From: Anaeramoeba ignava
Taxonomy: Eukaryota; Metamonada; Anaeramoebidae
Length of the DNA: 64,000 bases
Direction of reading: 5' to 3'
Assembly (NCBI GenBank): GCA_028826165.1
Contig: JAPDFW010000063.1
Coordinates: 992,001 to 1,056,000 of the forward strand
A model generated the notes under the pieces. It was not told where the DNA came from. It searched no databases and saw only the letters and a list, made by a program, of their open reading frames with translations. Below, piece by piece: positions 60,157-64,000 of this stretch. Each line of letters starts with the position of its first letter. The stretch's first letter is position 1. Made by a program: the position numbers and the translations under genes.

Positions 60157-61107
60157 TCAAAGATTATGACAACCAATTCCCCACCAAGCTTCAATAAGAA
60201 TACCACAAGTGTTTTTTCCATATTCCATCCAAATGTAACCGTTCAATCCCCATGAAGTTCCCCAAGAATTTTTGACAATCCAATACGAAGGATGTGTATC
60301 AACGTTATATCCAACAACAAGAACAGCATGATCCAATTTAGTTTTAGTACAATCATCTCCAGTATAAACACCACTACTGTATTGCTTAAAACCATCACCA
60401 GAAGCATCAATAGAAACTGAAATTGGACCATTTGTTTGTAATTGATATTCCATTTGACCTTCAGATGAGAATTGGCGGTGGTCTGTTAAAGTTGAAACTG
60501 GTTGGCAAGAAGAGTTTTGACAAGATTGATCCACTCCAACATAAGGATAATCTTGTTCTGAACAAAGTCCACCAACTTCAGTAACCCATTGCATAGCTTG
60601 ATATGGCCAACCTCCATTACATCCATAACTTCCACTATCGCAATCAACAATTTCTTGTTCGGAAAGTGAGATTAATGAACCTCCATAAGCAACTGTGCAT
60701 CCTTCAATCATTCCTGTTGTTGAAAATGCCCAACATGATCCACATTTTCCTTGATCTTTAACTGGTGTAACTGCTCCGTGATCAACCCAATTAAAACCTC
60801 CTCCAATATTTTTTATATTTTCTTCTGGCATTGGTTCAACTTCATATTGAATTGGAGATAAGTATTTTTGTTGATATTCTTTATTGGTTAAATCGGTAAA
60901 TTGATTGATTCCCATTTTGTAGCTGTAATCACCTGCATTATGTTCTTGGATTGTCTTTAAATTTGTTTGGAAAATTTTAAATCTCATTGCTTCTTCTTCA
61001 ACACTGTATTTCTTGTTGAATTTAGTTTTGAAATTATTGAAAAGCATTCTGTCATTTGCACATGAAGCAAAGAAGAATAAAATTGCAAAAAGTAGAATAA
61101 ATTTCAT
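60157..61107 (-). CDS. Papain-family cysteine protease CP9 (family B)
   Basis: 316 aa with signal peptide MKFILLFAILFFFASC, Cys125 ('CGSCWAFS'), His260 ('KLDHAVLVVGY') and Asn280 ('KNSWGTSWG'). Residues 87-90 are QYEV, as in CP5, although the following 'EPMPEEN' matches CP8. The C-terminus has a unique 'GILIEAWWGIGCHNL'. It lies about 100 nt upstream of CP8 in transcription order. Confidence 0.94.
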   Translation of the reverse strand: MKFILLFAILFFFASCANDRMLFNNFKTKFNKKYSVEEEAMRFKIFQTNLKTIQEHNAGDYSYKMGINQFTDLTNKEYQQKYLSPIQYEVEPMPEENIKNIGGGFNWVDHGAVTPVKDQGKCGSCWAFSTTGMIEGCTVAYGGSLISLSEQEIVDCDSGSYGCNGGWPYQAMQWVTEVGGLCSEQDYPYVGVDQSCQNSSCQPVSTLTDHRQFSSEGQMEYQLQTNGPISVSIDASGDGFKQYSSGVYTGDDCTKTKLDHAVLVVGYNVDTHPSYWIVKNSWGTSWGLNGYIWMEYGKNTCGILIEAWWGIGCHNL

Positions 61108-61247
61108 TTAATTTTTTTTTTAAAATGAAAAAATGAAAATTTGATTTTAATTTTGATTATTTTTTTTTGAACCATTTCTGATGAAAAAAAAAATTAAAAG
61201 AAAGAAAGAAAGAAAGGAAATTGGAAAAGGAAATTGGAAAAAGAAAT

Positions 61248-62204
61248 TTAAACGTTATGGCAACCAGTTCCATAGAAAGCATAGTCGGAAATACCGCAAA
61301 TATTAATTCCCTCTTTCATCCAAATATAACCATTCATACCCCAAGAAGTTCCCCAAGAATTCTTAACAATCCAATAAGGAGTTTCACCATCAAAATTCCA
61401 ACCAACAAGCAAAACTGCATGATTTAACTGTGTACCACAACCAGCTCCATCATAAATACCACCTGAATAGAACTCAAAACCAGAAGCATCAACACCGACA
61501 GCAAAAGGACCGTATTCATAGCAAGTATCAGCAAATTTCTTTTCATCAGAAATCTGTTGATCACCAGTTAAAGTTGAAACCGAATTGCATTTATCTTTAT
61601 GACAAGTCCCATCAACACCAGTATAGGCATAATCCTGTTCGGAACAAAGTCCTCCGTTTTTGATCACCCATTCCATAGCTTGGGATTGTGAACCGCCATT
61701 GCAACCTCCACTTCCATCATCGCAATCAACAATTTCTTGTTCGGATAAAGAAATTAATTCACCTCCTTTCTCTTGAGCAACTACGCATCCTTCAATTGTT
61801 CCTGTAACTGAAAACGCCCAACATGACCCACATTGTCCTTGATCCTTAACCGCTGTAACTGCTCCGTGGTCAACCCAATTCCAGGAAGTTGGGGTATCTT
61901 TTGGTAATTTTGAATTTTGTAATTTTTCCCCTTTTTCCATATTTTGGATCGGTTTCAAATAAATTTTTCTCCATTCCGTTTCTGTCAAATCTGCAAATTG
62001 ATTGATTCCCATCTTGTAAGTATGATCTCCTGCATTGTGTTCTTGGATTTTCTTTAAATTGGTTTGGAAATTTTTAAACCTTTTTGCTTCTTCTTCTACA
62101 CTGTATTGCTTATTGAATTTGGTTTTGAAATGTTGGAAAAGTATTCTTTCGTTTGCGCAACTTGCCACTAAAATGAGAATAGCGAAAAAAACAATTGTTT
62201 TCAT
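61248..62204 (-). CDS. Papain-family cysteine protease CP10
   Basis: 318 aa. Cys128 ('CGSCWAFS'), His262 ('LNHAVLLVGW') and Asn282 ('KNSWGTSWG') are present. It departs from the other family-B genes around residues 88-106 ('NMEKGEKLQNSKLPKDTPTS'), where it resembles the 335-aa protease ('KELPKDDPTD'), and in the loop 'SGGCNGGSQSQAMEWV'. The ERFNIN region has an Asn (RFKNFQTNL). It is the outermost protease of the cluster and the most diverged. Confidence 0.94.
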   Translation of the reverse strand: MKTIVFFAILILVASCANERILFQHFKTKFNKQYSVEEEAKRFKNFQTNLKKIQEHNAGDHTYKMGINQFADLTETEWRKIYLKPIQNMEKGEKLQNSKLPKDTPTSWNWVDHGAVTAVKDQGQCGSCWAFSVTGTIEGCVVAQEKGGELISLSEQEIVDCDDGSGGCNGGSQSQAMEWVIKNGGLCSEQDYAYTGVDGTCHKDKCNSVSTLTGDQQISDEKKFADTCYEYGPFAVGVDASGFEFYSGGIYDGAGCGTQLNHAVLLVGWNFDGETPYWIVKNSWGTSWGMNGYIWMKEGINICGISDYAFYGTGCHNV

Positions 62205-62391
62205 TCTTTATTTTTATTTTCCAAATTGAAAAAAAAAAATGAAAATGAAAAAGAAAAAAAAAATAAAAAACTTGCTTATTCAAAAAATAATTTATTTTTA
62301 TTTATCAAAGTCAAATTTGTTTTTTTTTAAAAATCCAAAAAAAATCCAAAAAAAAAAAAAGTGGAAAAAATAAATTCTATTTTTTTTTACA
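62205..62391. other. Intergenic region right of CP10
   Basis: A/T-rich runs between two divergent starts. Nothing distinct. Confidence 0.4.
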
Positions 62392-63790
62392 ATGATTTCA
62401 ACAAGAAAAAAAAGAAAAACAATTCAAACATTATCAATTCATAAAAAGAAATCGAATAAATTAAATAATTTAAATAATCTAAATAATCCAAATAATCCAA
62501 ATAATTCAAATAATCTAAATAATCTAAATAATCTAAATAATCTAAATAATCTAAATAATCTAAATAATTCAAATAATCCAAATAATCTAAATAATTTAAA
62601 TAATCCAAATAATCCAAATAATTTAAATAATCTAAATAATCTAAATAATCCAAATAATCTAAATAATTTAAATAATCTAAATAATTCAAATAATCTAAAT
62701 AATTCAAATAAATCAAATAAATCAAATAATTCAAATTATTCAAATAAATCAAATAATCCAAATAATTCAAATAATTTAAATAATCTAAATAATTCAAATA
62801 ATTCAAATAATTCAAATAATCCAAATAATCCAAATAATTCAAATAATTAAAATAAATTAAATAATCCAAATAATTCAAATAATCTAAATAATCCAAATAA
62901 TTTTAAATAATCAAATAATCCAAATAATCTAAATAATTTAAATAATTCCAAATAATCAAATAATTTAAATAATCTAAATAATTCCAAATAATCCAAATAA
63001 TTCCAAATAATCCAAATCCAAATAATTCCAAATAATCCAAATAATTCCAAATAATCTAAATAATTCAAATAAATCAAATAATTCAAATAATCTAAATAAT
63101 TCAAATAAATCAAATAATTCAAATAATCTAAATAATTCAAATAATTCAAATAATTCAAATAATCCAAATAATCTAAATAATCCAAATAATTTAAATAATT
63201 TAAATAATTTAAATAATTCAAATAATTTAAATAATTTAAATAATCTAAATAATTTAAATAATTTAAATAATCTAAATAATTCAAATAATCTAAATAATTT
63301 AAATAATCTAAATAATCTAAATAATTTAAATAATCCAAATAATTCAAATAATTTAAATAATTTAAATAATCTAAATAATCTAAATAATCCAAATAATCCA
63401 AATAATTTAAATAATTTAAATAATCTAAATAATCCAAATAATCCAAATAATTTAAATAATTTAAATAATCTAAATAATTCAAATAATCCAAATAATTCAA
63501 ATAATCTTCTAAAAATTGAAAATGAAGAATTAAAAAATATTCTTAAACAAAAAGATTTCCAAATTCAAAAATTTCATCAAGAAACAAAATTACAATTTCC
63601 AACAATAATTCAAGAAAATAGAAAATTAAAACAATTTAATCAAAATCTTAAAGATCAAATTAGTGAAGCAATAATTTTTTATCAAAATAAAATTGTTCAA
63701 ATTTTGAAAAATGAGGAAAAAGTTTTATTAAAACTTCAGGAAGAATTTGAAAGAATGTTATATTTGAAAACCTCTCATTTTTCAAAATGA
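62392..63790 (+). pseudogene. Asn-repeat protein with coiled-coil C-terminus; reading frame interrupted
   Basis: From ATG 62392 the frame reads MISTRKKRKTIQTLSIHKKK, then Asn-Asn-X repeats (9-bp unit AATAATCTA and variants, X = Leu, Pro, Ser) and stops at 62850. From about 63060 the repeats resume in a different frame and run into a charged, helical C-terminus ('IENEELKNILKQKDFQIQKF', 'EEFERMLYLKTSHFSK') ending TGA at 63790. No GT occurs inside the repeat, so splicing cannot restore the frame. Irregular units at 62880-63060 hold the indels. It is either a pseudogene, an assembly error in the repeat, or two separate frames. Confidence 0.45.
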
Positions 63791-63832
63791 TCAAAAAAAA
63801 TGAAAAATTTAAATGAAAATTTAAGTCTTCCT

Positions 63833-64000
63833 TCAATTTTGTTTTTCAAATTTACGTTTAGAAATTTGATAATTGTTTCTTGAAGTAAGTAAATTGAAAT
63901 CAAATGAAGTCAAATTAAAAATTTCATTCAAATCACAATTTAAGCGCCTATTGTAAATGGGGAAGGACATAAGATTTAAATGCGTGTTCTCCACAAGTTC
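63833..64000 (-). CDS. C-terminal end of an unidentified minus-strand gene (cut by window end)
   Basis: From position 64000 leftward on the minus strand 55 codons are open to TGA at 63833..63835, reading ELVENTHLNLMSFPIYNRR and ending SKRKFEKQN. Base composition (GCGCC, CACACG-type words) is less A/T-biased than surrounding repeats, suggesting coding sequence. No family recognised. Confidence 0.4.
   Translation of the reverse strand, partial: ELVENTHLNLMSFPIYNRRLNCDLNEIFNLTSFDFNLLTSRNNYQISKRKFEKQN

Overview
The window is nuclear DNA from an extremely AT-rich, intron-containing eukaryote. The genes are those of a protist: spliceosomal SmD3, a DDX42-type helicase, membralin, EMC3, an NDR kinase, selenophosphate synthetase, and large lineage-specific families of papain-like proteases and RCC1/BTB proteins. 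The family mix (short cathepsin-L-like proteases, RCC1-BTB proteins with Asn/Glu repeats, ubiquitin-like/RING proteins) reminds me of Anaeramoeba-type anaerobic amoebae. That is an impression without a database search, at about 50% confidence. Introns are GT-AG. TAA, TAG and TGA all serve as stops, but one TGA in selenophosphate synthetase is almost certainly read as selenocysteine.

Layout. 1-8.8 kb holds housekeeping genes: DDX42 (cut by the window edge), membralin, a seven-exon ML-domain membrane protein (all minus), then SmD3 and an RRM protein (plus). 8.9-20.4 kb is a tandem triplication of a cassette, each with one cysteine protease gene (CP1-CP3) and one RCC1-BTB gene. The gaps are filled by a minisatellite that appears to derive from the 3' end of the BTB gene. 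20.4-33.8 kb is satellite DNA with two arrays of about 142 and 145 bp period. A protease gene (CP4) sits between the arrays, and a ubiquitin-like/RING/BTB gene lies as an island inside the second one.

33.9-42.6 kb is a second gene-rich block: a protease gene, EMC3 (minus), a selenoprotein-type selenophosphate synthetase with a convincing type II SECIS hairpin in its 3' region, and a seven-exon NDR kinase (minus). 42.6-62.2 kb is a second segmental expansion. Its units each carry a protease gene, a satellite of about 160 bp, a CAAAAT tract, a decayed ORF and a broken scrap of the NDR kinase first exon. One unit has been invaded by a 1,455-bp element flanked by TTAA, and two sister units preserve the empty site. 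The last 1.6 kb holds an Asn-repeat reading frame with a coiled-coil end and the tail of an unknown minus-strand gene.

Themes. Three processes shape the window: protease and RCC1-BTB gene amplification, simple-sequence growth inside introns and intergenic gaps, and satellite arrays with periods of 140-165 bp. Eleven protease genes are present, ten intact and one decaying. Their shared upstream box and swapped internal segments suggest ongoing gene conversion. Exon structures were derived by hand from splice signals, phase continuity and protein similarity recalled from memory. They were not confirmed by transcripts.
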